Shown here: positions 42,694-52,287 of the stretch, piece after piece | Layout of the letters: the number at the start of each line of letters is the position of its first letter | How positions within the stretch are numbered: position 1 is the first letter of the stretch | Assembly (NCBI GenBank): GCA_963770865.1 | Contig: CAVYRD010000017.1 | Coordinates: 30,463-94,462, forward strand | Direction: 5' to 3' | DNA: 64,000 nt | Source: Miltoncostaea sp963770865 | GTDB taxonomy: Bacteria > Actinomycetota > Thermoleophilia > Miltoncostaeales > Miltoncostaeaceae | Notes under the pieces: generated by a model | Databases searched by the model: none | Told to the model about the DNA's origin: nothing | What the model saw: only the letters and a program-made list of their open reading frames with translations | Program-made: the position numbers and the translations under genes

Positions 42694-44828
42694 CGACCGC
42701 GGCGGAAGCGGTCGCGGCGGGCGCGCACGAGCAGACGCGCGCCCGCCTCCCCGACGAGGAGGGCTTCGTCGAGCGCGACGGCGTGCGGATCTTCTACGAG
42801 GTCCACGGCCGCGGCGAGCCGACGGTGCTCCTGCTGCCGACCTGGTCGATCGTCCACTCGCGCCACTGGAAGGCGCAGATCCCGTACCTCGCCCGCCACG
42901 CGCGCGTCCTGACCTTCGACGGACGCGGCAACGGGCGCTCCGACCGCCCGTCGGGCGTTGCGGCGTACGCCCCGGCGCAGTTCGCCGCCGACGCCCTCGC
43001 GGTGATGGACGCCACCGCGACGGAACGCGCGGTCGTGGTCGGCCTCTCGGCCGGCGCCCAGTGGGCCGCCCTGCTCGCCGCCGACCACCCGGAGCGGGTC
43101 AGCGGCGCGGTCTTCATCGGGCCCGCGGTCTGGCTCGGCCCGTCGCACGCCGGTCGCGCCGCCCACTCCTTCACCGAGCCCCTGGACGGCGACGAGGGCT
43201 GGATGAAGGAGAACCGCCACTACTGGCTGCGCGACTACCGCGACTTCCTCGAGTTCTTCTTCGCGAACTGCTTCAGCGAGCCGCACTCCACCAAGCAGAT
43301 CGAGGACTGCGTGGGCTGGGGGCTCGAGACGACCCCCGAGACGCTGGCCGACACCCGGATGGCGCTCACGACCGGCAGCGCGGAGGCGTTCCGCGACTCC
43401 TATGCGCGTATCCGGTGCCCCGTGCTCGTCATCCACGGCGACGACGACCACATCCAGCCGCACGCCCGGGGCGCGGCCCTGGCCGAGGTCACCGGCGGCC
43501 GGCTCGTCACGCTGGAGGGCGCCGGCCACATGCCGCACGCGCGCGACCCGGTCCGCGTCAACCTGCTCCTGCGCGACTTCGCGGCACCCCGCCCGCCCGC
43601 CGCCCGCTGGACGCGCGGCCGCTCGCGTCGGAGGCGGGCCCTCTACATCTCCTCGCCCATCGGGCTGGGCCACGCGCGGCGCGACGTCGCGATCGCCCGC
43701 GAGCTGCGCCGGCTGCATCCGGACCTGGAGATCGACTGGCTCGCCCAGCACCCCGTCACGAGGGTGCTGGAGGCCGAGGGCGAGCGCATCCACCCGGCGA
43801 GCCCGCACCTCGCCAACGAGTCGCTTCACATCGAGTCGGAGTCCTCCGAGCACGATCTCCACTGCTTCCACGCCTGGCGGCGCATGGACGAGATCCTCGT
43901 CGCCAACTTCATGGTCTTCCACGACCTGGCGCAGGACGAGGCGTACGACCTGTGGATCGGGGACGAGGCCTGGGAGCTCGACTACTTCCTGCACGAGAAC
44001 CCGGAGCTCAAGACGGCCGCGTACGTCTGGCTGACGGACTTCGTGGGCTGGCTGCCGATGGACGACGGCGGCGAGCGCGAGGCGTTCCTCACCGCGGACT
44101 ACAACGCCGAGATGATCGAGCACATCGCGCGGCACGGCCGGGTCCGCGACCGGGCGATCTTCGTCGGCGATCCGGACGACATCGTGCCGGCCCGCTTCGG
44201 CGACGGCCTGCCGATGATCCGCGAGTGGACCGAGGAGCACTACGACTTCGCGGGCTACGTGACCGGCTTCGACCCCGTCGCCCAGGCGGCGCGCGAGGGC
44301 CTGCGGGCCGAGCTGGGCTACGGGGAGGACGAGCGGGTGTGCGTCGTGACGGTGGGGGGCTCCGGCGTCGGCGAGCACCTGCTGCGCAGGGTCGCCGCGG
44401 CCTTCCCCGAGGCCAAGCGGCGCGTGCCGGCCCTGCGGATGGTCGTGGTCGCCGGCCCGCGCATCGACCCGGCGTCCCTGCCGCGCGAGGACGGGCTCGA
44501 GGTGCGCGCGTACGTGCACGACCTGTACCGTCACCTCGCCGCGTGCGACCTCGCCGTCGTGCAGGGCGGCCTCACGACCGCGATGGAGCTGACGGCCTCC
44601 AAGCGCCCGTTCCTGTACTTCCCCCTGAGCCACCACTTCGAGCAGTGCGTGCACGTCCACCACCGCCTCTGCCGCTACGGGGCGGGGCGGCGCATGGACT
44701 TCGCCACGGACGGCCCGGACGAGATCGCGGCGGCCATCGCCGAGGAGATCGGCCGCGACGTCGACTACCGCGACGTCGCGACGGACGGGGCGGCGCGGGC
44801 CGCCGCGCGCATCGCCGAGCTGCTATAG
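42690..44828 (+). CDS. Fusion of an alpha/beta hydrolase and a GT-B glycosyltransferase
   Basis: 712 residues from GTG 42690. Residues 20-300 are an alpha/beta hydrolase: VLTFDGRGNGRSDRP, nucleophile elbow VVVGLSAGAQ (Ser120), acid in VIHGDDDHIQP and His in EGAGHMPHARD. A basic linker (RWTRGRSRRRRA) leads to a glycosyltransferase of the MurG/GT28-like GT-B fold: ALYISSPIGLGHARRDVAIA, VVTVGGSGVGEHLLRRVA and the donor-site QGGLTTAMELTASKRPFLYF. Both halves look intact. The methyltransferase upstream suggests joint tailoring of one product. Confidence 0.85.
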   Translation: MTTAAEAVAAGAHEQTRARLPDEEGFVERDGVRIFYEVHGRGEPTVLLLPTWSIVHSRHWKAQIPYLARHARVLTFDGRGNGRSDRPSGVAAYAPAQFAADALAVMDATATERAVVVGLSAGAQWAALLAADHPERVSGAVFIGPAVWLGPSHAGRAAHSFTEPLDGDEGWMKENRHYWLRDYRDFLEFFFANCFSEPHSTKQIEDCVGWGLETTPETLADTRMALTTGSAEAFRDSYARIRCPVLVIHGDDDHIQPHARGAALAEVTGGRLVTLEGAGHMPHARDPVRVNLLLRDFAAPRPPAARWTRGRSRRRRALYISSPIGLGHARRDVAIARELRRLHPDLEIDWLAQHPVTRVLEAEGERIHPASPHLANESLHIESESSEHDLHCFHAWRRMDEILVANFMVFHDLAQDEAYDLWIGDEAWELDYFLHENPELKTAAYVWLTDFVGWLPMDDGGEREAFLTADYNAEMIEHIARHGRVRDRAIFVGDPDDIVPARFGDGLPMIREWTEEHYDFAGYVTGFDPVAQAAREGLRAELGYGEDERVCVVTVGGSGVGEHLLRRVAAAFPEAKRRVPALRMVVVAGPRIDPASLPREDGLEVRAYVHDLYRHLAACDLAVVQGGLTTAMELTASKRPFLYFPLSHHFEQCVHVHHRLCRYGAGRRMDFATDGPDEIAAAIAEEIGRDVDYRDVATDGAARAAARIAELL

Positions 44829-44922
44829 CGCGGGCCGCACGCGAACGCCCGCCGTGACCAGGCCGCGGCGGAGGCGGTACCGCGGATTGACGGCGGCCAC
44901 CGCGGACGGTTCTAGTGATGCC

Positions 44923-46887
44923 GTGGACACGAGGCCCCGTCGGAGGCCCTGGTGGGCCCGCCTTCTCGTCGCTCTGGCGGTCGCGACCGCCCTGGGCGTC
45001 GGCGCGCCGCCGGCGGCGCTCGGCTTCGCGTTCATCACGAGCTGGGGCACTCCGGGGAGCGGCGACGGCCAGTTCGGGGAGCCCTCCGACGTCTCGGTCG
45101 CGCCGAACTTCGACGTCTACGTGACGGATCGCTTCAACAACCGGGTGCAGGTGTTCTCGCCACTCGGCACGTTCAAGAGGGCCTTCCCCGTGCCCGAGTC
45201 CTTCGGCCTCGACGTCGTCGGCGACACGGTCTACGTGTCCGACTTCGGCCACGCGGTGCAGGTGCTCTCCGACCAGGGGGCGTTCCTGCGCAAGTGGGGG
45301 TCGTTCGGGACGCGCACCGATCCCGGTCAGCCGCGCTACTGGGAGCCGTGGGGCATCGACGTGGGCGGGCCCGACGGGAACGTCTACGTCGCGGACTCGG
45401 TGAACGGTCGGGTCGTGGTGACCACGCCGACGGGCGCCTTCCTGGAGGAGCGCGGCGTCGGGATGGTGTCCGGCCCCTTCGGGGTGGCGGCCACCCCCGG
45501 CGGATCGGTCTTCGTGGCCGACACCGGCAACGACCGGATCATCCGGCTCGATCCCGGCGGCACCTTCTTCGAGTTCGGCGGCACGGGCTCGGGGAACGGC
45601 CAGTTCAGATCGCCGTGGGATCTCGCCTTCGATCCCGGCGGGGACCTCTTCGTCGTGGACCGGGCCAACGACCGGATCCAGAAGGTGACCCCGAACGGTC
45701 AGTTCCTCGGCGCGTTCGGCGGCACCGGGGGCGGGCCGGGCCAGCTCAAGTCCCCCGAGGGGCTCGCCGTGGACGCGGCGGGGAACGTCTACGTGGCCGA
45801 TGCCGGCAACGGCCGCGTCGTGCGCTACGGCGACCGCGCCGACCTGTCGGTGACCGCGACGTCCTTCGCGCCCTCGGCGCTGACGGTGGGAGAGAAGGCG
45901 ACGCTCGCCCTGCGCGTCGCCAACGCCGGGCCCGACGCGTCCCGCCTCGCGGAGGTCCGCGTCGACCTCCCGGCGGGCTTCGAGCCCGTCGGCGCCACCG
46001 CCACGCAGGGCGGTTGTACCCTTACACGCCCCGTGGGCTGCGCCCTGGGCACCGTTCCGGCGGGTGGCGCGGCGGGGGTCACCGTGACGCTCCGGGCGAC
46101 GGCGCCCGGCGTACTGCCGGTGACGGCCGCCGCCGTCCCGCGGACCTACGACCCGGACCCCACCAACGACGCCGCGACCGGGTCGGTCACGGCCAGCCCC
46201 TCTCCGTCGGCCGCCGCCGCCGGGCCGAGCCTGCGGGTCGTGTTCGCGCGCTTCGTCGCCCGGTGGGCGCGGAGCCACGTCTCGGGGACGCTCGACGTGA
46301 CCCTCGAGACGCCACGGGCGGCGCGCGTGGAGGTCGCGCTGCTGAAGGGCGAGCGCGCGGCCGGGCTCAGCGCCTCGGCCGCGAGGGCCCGGCGACCGGT
46401 CCAGCGCTGGACCATCGCCCTGCCGCGCGCCGGCCAGGGGACGCGGCACCTGAAGCTCTCCCGGCGCCTCCTGCCAGGGGCGTACACGGTGCGGGCGCGC
46501 GAGCTCGGCGCCCCGTCGGGCGGCGTGCTGGCCGCCGGCTCTCGTGCGGTCCGGCTGGCCGCCCCACCCCAGGGAGTCGTCTCGAGCGCGTTCATCAGCC
46601 GGGGCGTCGGCGGCAAGGGCGTACGGCGGATCCGGAGCCGCCTGCCCGGCTTCATCTTCGCGAACTTCCGCCTGGCGGCGCTGCCACGGGTCACGGGGCG
46701 CCTGCGGGTCGACTGGCACTGGAGCGGCCGGTCCGGCACGGTCGCGAGCAAGGGCGTCCGGCCGGTGCAGGGTCTGGTGGTGAGCCCGCTGCGCAACTCG
46801 ACGGGACCGCTGCCGCCCGGGCGGTACCGGGCCGTTCTCAGATACGGCTCCGTCGTGCTCGCGCAGGCGGGAGTCCGGCTCGGGTGA
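44923..46887 (+). CDS. Secreted NHL-repeat protein with DUF11 domain
   Basis: 654 residues. GTG 44923 is chosen because an Arg-rich signal peptide follows (RPRRRPWWARLLVALAVATA); an upstream GTG at 44854 is possible. Residues ~40-320 carry about six NHL beta-propeller repeats (GQFGEPSDVSVAPNFDVYVT, GPFGVAATPGGSVFVADTGN and similar). Then comes a DUF11 beta-sandwich (DLSVTATSFAPSALTVGEKA) and an Ala/Arg-rich domain of unknown fold. No LPXTG or C-terminal membrane helix is seen. A surface or matrix-binding role is inferred. Confidence 0.85.
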   Translation: MDTRPRRRPWWARLLVALAVATALGVGAPPAALGFAFITSWGTPGSGDGQFGEPSDVSVAPNFDVYVTDRFNNRVQVFSPLGTFKRAFPVPESFGLDVVGDTVYVSDFGHAVQVLSDQGAFLRKWGSFGTRTDPGQPRYWEPWGIDVGGPDGNVYVADSVNGRVVVTTPTGAFLEERGVGMVSGPFGVAATPGGSVFVADTGNDRIIRLDPGGTFFEFGGTGSGNGQFRSPWDLAFDPGGDLFVVDRANDRIQKVTPNGQFLGAFGGTGGGPGQLKSPEGLAVDAAGNVYVADAGNGRVVRYGDRADLSVTATSFAPSALTVGEKATLALRVANAGPDASRLAEVRVDLPAGFEPVGATATQGGCTLTRPVGCALGTVPAGGAAGVTVTLRATAPGVLPVTAAAVPRTYDPDPTNDAATGSVTASPSPSAAAAGPSLRVVFARFVARWARSHVSGTLDVTLETPRAARVEVALLKGERAAGLSASAARARRPVQRWTIALPRAGQGTRHLKLSRRLLPGAYTVRARELGAPSGGVLAAGSRAVRLAAPPQGVVSSAFISRGVGGKGVRRIRSRLPGFIFANFRLAALPRVTGRLRVDWHWSGRSGTVASKGVRPVQGLVVSPLRNSTGPLPPGRYRAVLRYGSVVLAQAGVRLG

Positions 46888-46918
46888 GCTTTCCGGCGGG
46901 GGAGGGTCGCCCGTTCCG

Positions 46919-49900
46919 CTACTGGTAGCGGAGCGCCTCGGCCGGGTAGACACGCGCGGCGCGGCGGGCCGGGATGAGGGTGGTCCCCAGCGCGACCGCG
47001 TAGACGGCCAGGAAGATGACGGCGAGGTTGAGCCAGGGGACGTCGAAGCTGAGGTTGCTCCAGCTCGGCTGCTGCTGCGAGTCGTGGATCACGTTGAACG
47101 CCGCGGCGAGCCCGAGGGCGGTGCCGACGATGATCGCCGTCAGCGCGATGAACGACGACTCGATCAGGAAGCTGGCCTGCACCATCCGGCGCCGGAAGCC
47201 GATCGCGCGGAGGACGCCGATCTGCTGGCGCCGCTCGACGACGGCGCGGGCGGTGATCACCCCGAGCGCGGCGACGCCGACGATCAGCCCGAGCCCCATG
47301 AAGCCCTGGATCAGGCGGTTGATGGTCAGGCTGGCGGAGACGGCGTCGGAGAGCAGCTTCCGCATCGCGTCGGCCTGCATGCCGTTGGCGAGGAATGCGG
47401 ACTCGATCCGGGCTGCGACCGTCGTCGGGTCGGCGCCGGGCCTGAGCGCGAACAGGTAGGTGGTCGGCAGGACGCGGTCGCCGAAGACCGGGGTCAGCGT
47501 CGCCTGCGAGGTCCAGATGCCCGCCATCAGCTCCGGGGCGCTGTCGGAGAGGACGCCGATCACGGTGACCGTCGTCTGCCTGCCGGTCTGCGGGTCGCGG
47601 ACGCTGACGCGCACCGGGCTCCACCCCTCGTCCTCGAGGTAGAAGCCGCTCAGGCGGAAGTCGGGCATGACGCCGAAGCCCCAGTTCGCCTTCCGCGGCA
47701 CGACGAACTGGTCGACAACCGCGAGCCCCTTCCGCGCCCGCAGCGCGCGCCAGACCGCTGCGGGGGAGCCGTAGCCGCGCGCCCAGGTCGCGAGGCCGTA
47801 GGTCGTGTGCTCGAGGAAGGCGTCGTCGACGCCGTGGACGAGGTAGGTCTCGGCGCCGGCGGCCGTCCCGAGCTGGCGCGCCTTCACGGGAAGCGACGAC
47901 TGACTGGAGACGACGCGGATGTCGGCCGGGTCGAGGCCCGGCACCCGCCGGACCGCGGCCGGCATGTCGGTGACCGGCGCCGACGGCGAGGCGGTCGCGC
48001 GCACGTCGAAGCCCCCGCCGAACGCGTCCATGTCGTTGAACGCGTTCACGAACGCCCCGGAGGTGGTCGCGCCGACGACGAGGGTGAAGACGACGAGCGT
48101 GAACATCGCGAGCGTCACGCCGGTGCGGAAGAGGCTGCGCAGCGGGTAGGCCATCGCCATCCGCAGGACCGGCGCGAGCGCCGGGATGCGGCCGAAGGTC
48201 GCGCCGACGGCGCCGAGCAGCAGGTCGGCGTTGTAGATGATCGTCCAGGAGGCGCCGATCACGATCGCGAGGCCCCCGAGGATGAACATCGAGAAGTTGA
48301 CCTTCATCGGCCCGAACAGCCAGGTGCTCATCGGGAGCACGAACCAGACGACCAGCGCGAGGCCGGCGCCGGTGTGGACGGCGCGCTCGGAGACGCCGAG
48401 CGCGCGCAGCAGGGGCACGAGGCCCAGGACCACGAGCAGGACGCCCAGGCCGAGCGTGACGGCGTCCTCGCCTCCGAGGCCGGCGGCCACGAGCAGGCCG
48501 CCGAGGGCGATGCCGGCGATGCCGAGCAGCAGGCGGCGGCGGTGGTGCGCCTTCTCGAGCGGCGGATCCGGCAGGTTGCGGATCGCCGCGACGATGTTCA
48601 TCCGGCTCACGCGCCAGGCGGAGTATGCGACCACGGCGAGCGTCAGCAGCACGCCGATCGCGTAGGCGAGCACGACGCTCGCCGGCTTGACCGCGAAGGT
48701 GACCTGGAAGTCGCCGCTCGTGTCGAACGCCTGCGCCATCACGAGCACGAGCGCGTAGGCGACGAGGACGCCGACGACGACTCCGAGCGCGGCGGCGACG
48801 AGGTCGTAGGTCGCGCCCTCGTACAGGAACATCTGCACCAGGTGGCGGCGGCGCGTGCCGACGGCGCGCGCGATCCCGAGCTCGCTGCGCCGCTCGGCGG
48901 CGAGCATCACGAAGATCAGGAAGATGAGCAGGATCCCGGCCGCGATCGAGAACGAGCCGAAGGTCGTGAAGAGCGACATGAAGGAGGCCCCGACCGCGTC
49001 CGCCGTCTCGAGGGCGTTCTGCTTGGTCGTGTCGGTCTCGAGCCCGAGCCCGTCGACGGTCGGCTTCAGCGCCTCCACGACGCGGTCGGTCGCCCCCGGG
49101 CCGCCCTCGTTCGCGACGAAGACCGCCGCGATCAGCCCCGGCTTGCCGAGCAGCGCCTGCGCACGTGCGAGCGGCATCAACACGCCGGAGTCGTCCGTCG
49201 CCGCGCCGGAGTAGCGGACGACCGCCTTGACCCGGGCGGTCTCGACCGTCGTGCCGACGAGGATCCGGACCGTGTCCCCGGCCTCGGCGCCGAGGGCGTC
49301 CGCGCCATCCTGGTTCAGGTACACCTCGCGCGGGCCGAGATCGGCGAGCGACACGGTCGCGCCGCCGGCCCGGATCGGGCCGAAGGGCCCGAGCCGCGCC
49401 GGGTCGCTCGCGAACAGCGTCACCCGGGGCTCGTTCTGCCGTGTCGTGACGTCCTGCACGGCGACGGACTCGACGATCACGGGGGCGACGCCGGCGACGA
49501 GGCCCGAGGCCTGCGCCGAGCGGTCGATCCGGTCGGCGTACCCCTGCGGGAAGTAGCGCGTGCCGGTGCCCGCGCCCCCCTGGACGCCGAGCGCCGCCTC
49601 GATCCCCTTGGCCGCCACCACCTCGTCGGTCTTGCCGAGCGCCGTGAGCGCGGAGGAGCGGATCGACTGGCTCATCGTGTCCCCGGTCGCGAGCGCGGCG
49701 GTGATGATCGCCGTCCCGAGCATCAGCCCGGTCACGATCAGCGCAGCCCGTCCGCGGCGCCGGCGGACGTTGCGGATGCCCAGGCGCAGGAAGACGCGGT
49801 TTCGCAGCGCCAGTGCAGCCACCCCGGCGAGCGCGATGACGAGCACCACCCCCAGCACGAGGGCGAGGGAGCCCACCGGGATCCCGAACAGTCTGCTCAT
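46919..49900 (-). CDS. ABC transporter permease with two FtsX domains
   Basis: 993 residues from ATG 49900. A first membrane helix is followed by the MacB-like periplasmic domain; FtsX units lie near residues 310-440 (RRSELGIARAVGTRRRHLVQ) and 845-985 (RRQQIGVLRAIGFRRRMVQA), with eight to ten helices in all. The very end, YPAEALRYQ, is the usual signature of these permeases. It is the membrane part of a mechanotransmission-type exporter with the ATPase at 50232. Lipoprotein or peptide export is typical for the family. Confidence 0.92.
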   Translation of the reverse strand: MSRLFGIPVGSLALVLGVVLVIALAGVAALALRNRVFLRLGIRNVRRRRGRAALIVTGLMLGTAIITAALATGDTMSQSIRSSALTALGKTDEVVAAKGIEAALGVQGGAGTGTRYFPQGYADRIDRSAQASGLVAGVAPVIVESVAVQDVTTRQNEPRVTLFASDPARLGPFGPIRAGGATVSLADLGPREVYLNQDGADALGAEAGDTVRILVGTTVETARVKAVVRYSGAATDDSGVLMPLARAQALLGKPGLIAAVFVANEGGPGATDRVVEALKPTVDGLGLETDTTKQNALETADAVGASFMSLFTTFGSFSIAAGILLIFLIFVMLAAERRSELGIARAVGTRRRHLVQMFLYEGATYDLVAAALGVVVGVLVAYALVLVMAQAFDTSGDFQVTFAVKPASVVLAYAIGVLLTLAVVAYSAWRVSRMNIVAAIRNLPDPPLEKAHHRRRLLLGIAGIALGGLLVAAGLGGEDAVTLGLGVLLVVLGLVPLLRALGVSERAVHTGAGLALVVWFVLPMSTWLFGPMKVNFSMFILGGLAIVIGASWTIIYNADLLLGAVGATFGRIPALAPVLRMAMAYPLRSLFRTGVTLAMFTLVVFTLVVGATTSGAFVNAFNDMDAFGGGFDVRATASPSAPVTDMPAAVRRVPGLDPADIRVVSSQSSLPVKARQLGTAAGAETYLVHGVDDAFLEHTTYGLATWARGYGSPAAVWRALRARKGLAVVDQFVVPRKANWGFGVMPDFRLSGFYLEDEGWSPVRVSVRDPQTGRQTTVTVIGVLSDSAPELMAGIWTSQATLTPVFGDRVLPTTYLFALRPGADPTTVAARIESAFLANGMQADAMRKLLSDAVSASLTINRLIQGFMGLGLIVGVAALGVITARAVVERRQQIGVLRAIGFRRRMVQASFLIESSFIALTAIIVGTALGLAAAFNVIHDSQQQPSWSNLSFDVPWLNLAVIFLAVYAVALGTTLIPARRAARVYPAEALRYQ

Positions 49901-50235
49901 GCCCCGCGCTCACCTCGCCCGGTGGAGACGGGCGCATCCGCCACGACGACCTCGTACGCCTCGCGGCCCGGCGCCGCGCGGAAGAAGACGAGGTCGGACA
50001 GCTTCTCGATCTGGGCCTCGTAGAAGCCGCTCATCAACGAGGCCTGGGCGGCCTCCTCGCTCGACCAGAACGTGAGCACGAGCACCTTGCCGTCCTGCGA
50101 GAGCAGCACGTAGCAGCCCTCGTAGCCGTCCTGCTCGTGAAGTGCGTCGAGAACCGAGCCCTGGAACATCTCGATCGCGTGCTGTGGGCCGTGCCGGACG
50201 AGATCGATCTCGGCCAGCGTCGCGCGAACGATCAT
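49897..50235 (-). CDS. ABM-like small protein inside the ABC operon
   Basis: 112 residues from ATG 50235. LDALHEQDGYEGCYVLLSQD and VLVLTFWSSEEAAQASLMSG fit the dimeric alpha-beta barrel (antibiotic-biosynthesis-monooxygenase) fold. Both ends overlap the neighbours by 4 bp (ATGA), so it is made together with the ATPase and permease. Such a protein is not a usual ABC component. It might modify or sense the transported compound; that is inference. Confidence 0.7.
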   Translation of the reverse strand: MIVRATLAEIDLVRHGPQHAIEMFQGSVLDALHEQDGYEGCYVLLSQDGKVLVLTFWSSEEAAQASLMSGFYEAQIEKLSDLVFFRAAPGREAYEVVVADAPVSTGRGERGA

Positions 50236-50996
50236 CGCCAGCTCACCCCCATCGGTCGCTCCTCGTCGACGATCTGCCCGTCCACCATGCGGACGATCCG
50301 GTCGGTCGAGCGGCCGACGGCGAGATCGTGGGTCACGATCAGGAAGGTCAGGCCCCGCTCGCGGTTCAGGCGCCGCATCAGCCCGACCACCTCCTCGGCG
50401 TTCTCGCTGTCGAGGTCACCGGTCGGCTCGTCGGCCCAGACGATCGCCGGGTTGTTGACGAGCGCCCTGGCGATCGTCACGCGCTGGCGCTGCCCGCCCG
50501 AGAGCTCGTCGGGAACGTGCGCCGCCCGGTCGCCGAGCCCGACCATGTCGAGGGCCTCGAGGGCCCTCCGGCGCGCCTCCCTCGCCGGCACGCGCGAGAC
50601 CAGCAGCGGCAACTCGACGTTCTCCGCCGCCGTCAGCACCGGCATCAGGTTGTAGAACTGGAAGACGAAGCCCATCCGGCGCGCGCGATAGTCGGTGCGC
50701 TGCTCGTCCGACATCGTGCTCAGCGGCACGCCGTCGATCAGGACCTCGCCGCCGTCGATCCGGTCGAGGCCGGAGAGGCAGTTGAGGAGCGTCGTCTTGC
50801 CCGACCCGCTCGGGCCCATGATCGCGACCATCTCCCCCCGGGCAACGGAGAGGTCGATGCTCCGCAGCGCGAGGACCGCCAGCTTCCCGGTCTCATAGCG
50901 CTTCTCCAGCGCCCGCGCCGCGACGATCGCCGCGGCCGTCTCCCGCTCCTGCCGGGGCGCCTGCAGCAGGCGCTCGGATGCGGTCGCTCTCGCCAT
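50232..50996 (-). CDS. ABC transporter ATPase, MacB/LolD type
   Basis: 254 residues from ATG 50996 with GGAGG 4 bp upstream. Walker A GPSGSGKTTLLNCLSG, Q-loop VFQFYNLMPVLTAAENVELP, signature DELSGGQRQRVTIARALV, Walker B IVWADEPTGDLDS and switch VTHDLAV are all intact. A ~25-residue N-terminal extension precedes the domain. It powers the permease at 46919. The operon promoter should lie between 51000 and 51080. Confidence 0.95.
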   Translation of the reverse strand: MARATASERLLQAPRQERETAAAIVAARALEKRYETGKLAVLALRSIDLSVARGEMVAIMGPSGSGKTTLLNCLSGLDRIDGGEVLIDGVPLSTMSDEQRTDYRARRMGFVFQFYNLMPVLTAAENVELPLLVSRVPAREARRRALEALDMVGLGDRAAHVPDELSGGQRQRVTIARALVNNPAIVWADEPTGDLDSENAEEVVGLMRRLNRERGLTFLIVTHDLAVGRSTDRIVRMVDGQIVDEERPMGVSWR

Positions 50997-51083
50997 CCCG
51001 CCTCCTTCGGTTGACCGTGGAGGCAGCCTCCTGCGGATGGGGGGGCGTCGAATCGGGGACGGCACGGACGTCGCTTCGGCGAA

Positions 51084-51296
51084 CTACCCCGTCGGGCTCC
51101 GTCCGTGCCGTTCCTGCTTGATCGCGTCGCCCGCCGACGAAGCGAAGCAGCGGTTCAACCGCCCGCCGAAGACGTTGCGCACGCCGGCGGCGATGTCCTT
51201 GAAGGCGTTGACACCGAGGACCGACTGCGCGCACACGACGCCCAGGTACTCGGAGATCGGGTGGCCTTCGACGGCGTTCGGCGTAGACGGCTCCGG
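51084..51296 (-). pseudogene. Remnant of a YbjQ-like heavy-metal-binding domain gene
   Basis: A 71-codon open frame without a usable start: TAA immediately precedes it and the first GTG falls inside the conserved core. It contains HPISEYLGVVCAQSVLGVNA and FKDIAAGVRNVFGGR, the core of the YbjQ/UPF0145 family, but lacks the N-terminal strand and has a divergent end. It is best read as a decayed or truncated copy. The rest of 50997-51448 shows no gene. Confidence 0.5.
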
Positions 51297-51448
51297 TTAA
51301 CACGTGCAGCGTCCGAACGACGACGTCGCCCTGGATCGCCGGCACGAGCTGCCGGTCGAGTAGCACCTCCACCCGCCGACCCGACCCGCCGCGCGTGCGC
51401 GCCGTGGAGCGCGACGCCCGGGCCCAGGCGGGCTAGGCTCCCGCGCGG

Positions 51449-51910
51449 ATGTCCGAGTCCACCTCACCACTGCGCCGCCGGCGTGGGTTCCGCGGGCTCG
51501 CCGTGGTCGCGGCGGCTGTCCTCATGGCGGTCTGCGTCAGCGCGACGGCGCTCGGGACATCCCTTCGCGCGCCGGCGACCGCGCAGCCGGGCGCGCAGTT
51601 CACGGTGCGCGCGAGCGGCTTCCTTCCGGGTTCGAAGGTCGAGCTGAACCTCGCCCCCACCGCCTCGCGTGGCGGCAACTGCTGCGGTATCCAGGTCGGC
51701 GGCACGCGGACCGTCAACCGCGCGGGCAAGGCGGTCTTCACCTTCTCCTGGCCGGCGAGCTACTTCTTCTGCGCGGGCGCCGCCGACTGCACGAGGGTCC
51801 GCTGGAAGCGGGAGCGGGCGGACATCTTCGTCTACACGACGGCGGACCCGAACCATCCCGCCAGCAACCGCCGCGCACGGCGCACGACGCTGGTGCTCCC
51901 CGCGCCGTAG
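51449..51910 (+). CDS. Secreted protein of unknown function
   Basis: 153 residues from ATG 51449. A typical signal peptide is present (RRGFRGLAVVAAAVLMAVCV to SATA). The mature part begins with a beta-sandwich-like TVRASGFLPGSKVELNL and has two Cys pairs (GGNCCGIQVGG; YFFCAGAADCTRVRW) that may form disulphides. No membrane anchor. No family recognised. Confidence 0.6.
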   Translation: MSESTSPLRRRRGFRGLAVVAAAVLMAVCVSATALGTSLRAPATAQPGAQFTVRASGFLPGSKVELNLAPTASRGGNCCGIQVGGTRTVNRAGKAVFTFSWPASYFFCAGAADCTRVRWKRERADIFVYTTADPNHPASNRRARRTTLVLPAP

Positions 51911-52287
51911 CTCTGCGGGCTCTGCGGCCGCTGGGTGCCCCCTCCGCCAGCTCGGGTCGCCAGCCACTGGAGCTCAGCGCCAATCACCAAAGGCACCCGC
52001 GCCGACTGTCTTGGCGAGTGCCTTCGCTGTCGCGGGCGGACATCACCGGGACACCACGGGGAGACCACTCCGGCCCCCTGAAGGGGGTAGTCACGGTCCC
52101 GGAGAACCGCAGGTCCTCTATCGCCGGCCGCAACGGCGGACAGCAGGCCGCGAGCGCGCTCTACCACAGTGTTTTCCCGTACGCGCGCCCTCGGGCTTCG
52201 GAGCATCAGATCACGACCCGCGCGGATGCGCCGGGCTGCCGCTCGCCGGAGCATCGGACAACCACGAGTCTCCGGCGGAGCCCCATC
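51911..52287. other. Non-coding spacer with a terminator
   Basis: About 375 bp without a gene. It holds the hairpin listed at 51990 and presumably the promoter of the beta-propeller gene at 52288. Open frames across it show no family features. Confidence 0.5.
51990..52024 (+). terminator. Hairpin after the secreted-protein gene
   Basis: AAGGCAC (51990-51996) and GTGCCTT (52018-52024) form the outer stem with an inner CGCC/GGCG stem and a 9-nt loop. It lies 80 bp after the gene's stop and is a likely terminator. Confidence 0.5.

Noticed and set aside
47084..50023. 979-codon plus-strand frame opposite the ABC permease
   Set aside because: Composition is Arg/Asp/His-rich shadow of a membrane protein gene; the permease on the other strand is unmistakable.
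51301..51372. N-terminal ORF start (VEVLLDRQLVPAIQGDVVV) on the minus strand before the YbjQ remnant
   Set aside because: It reads well for about 30 residues but then loses coding character and matches no known family; too short to support.
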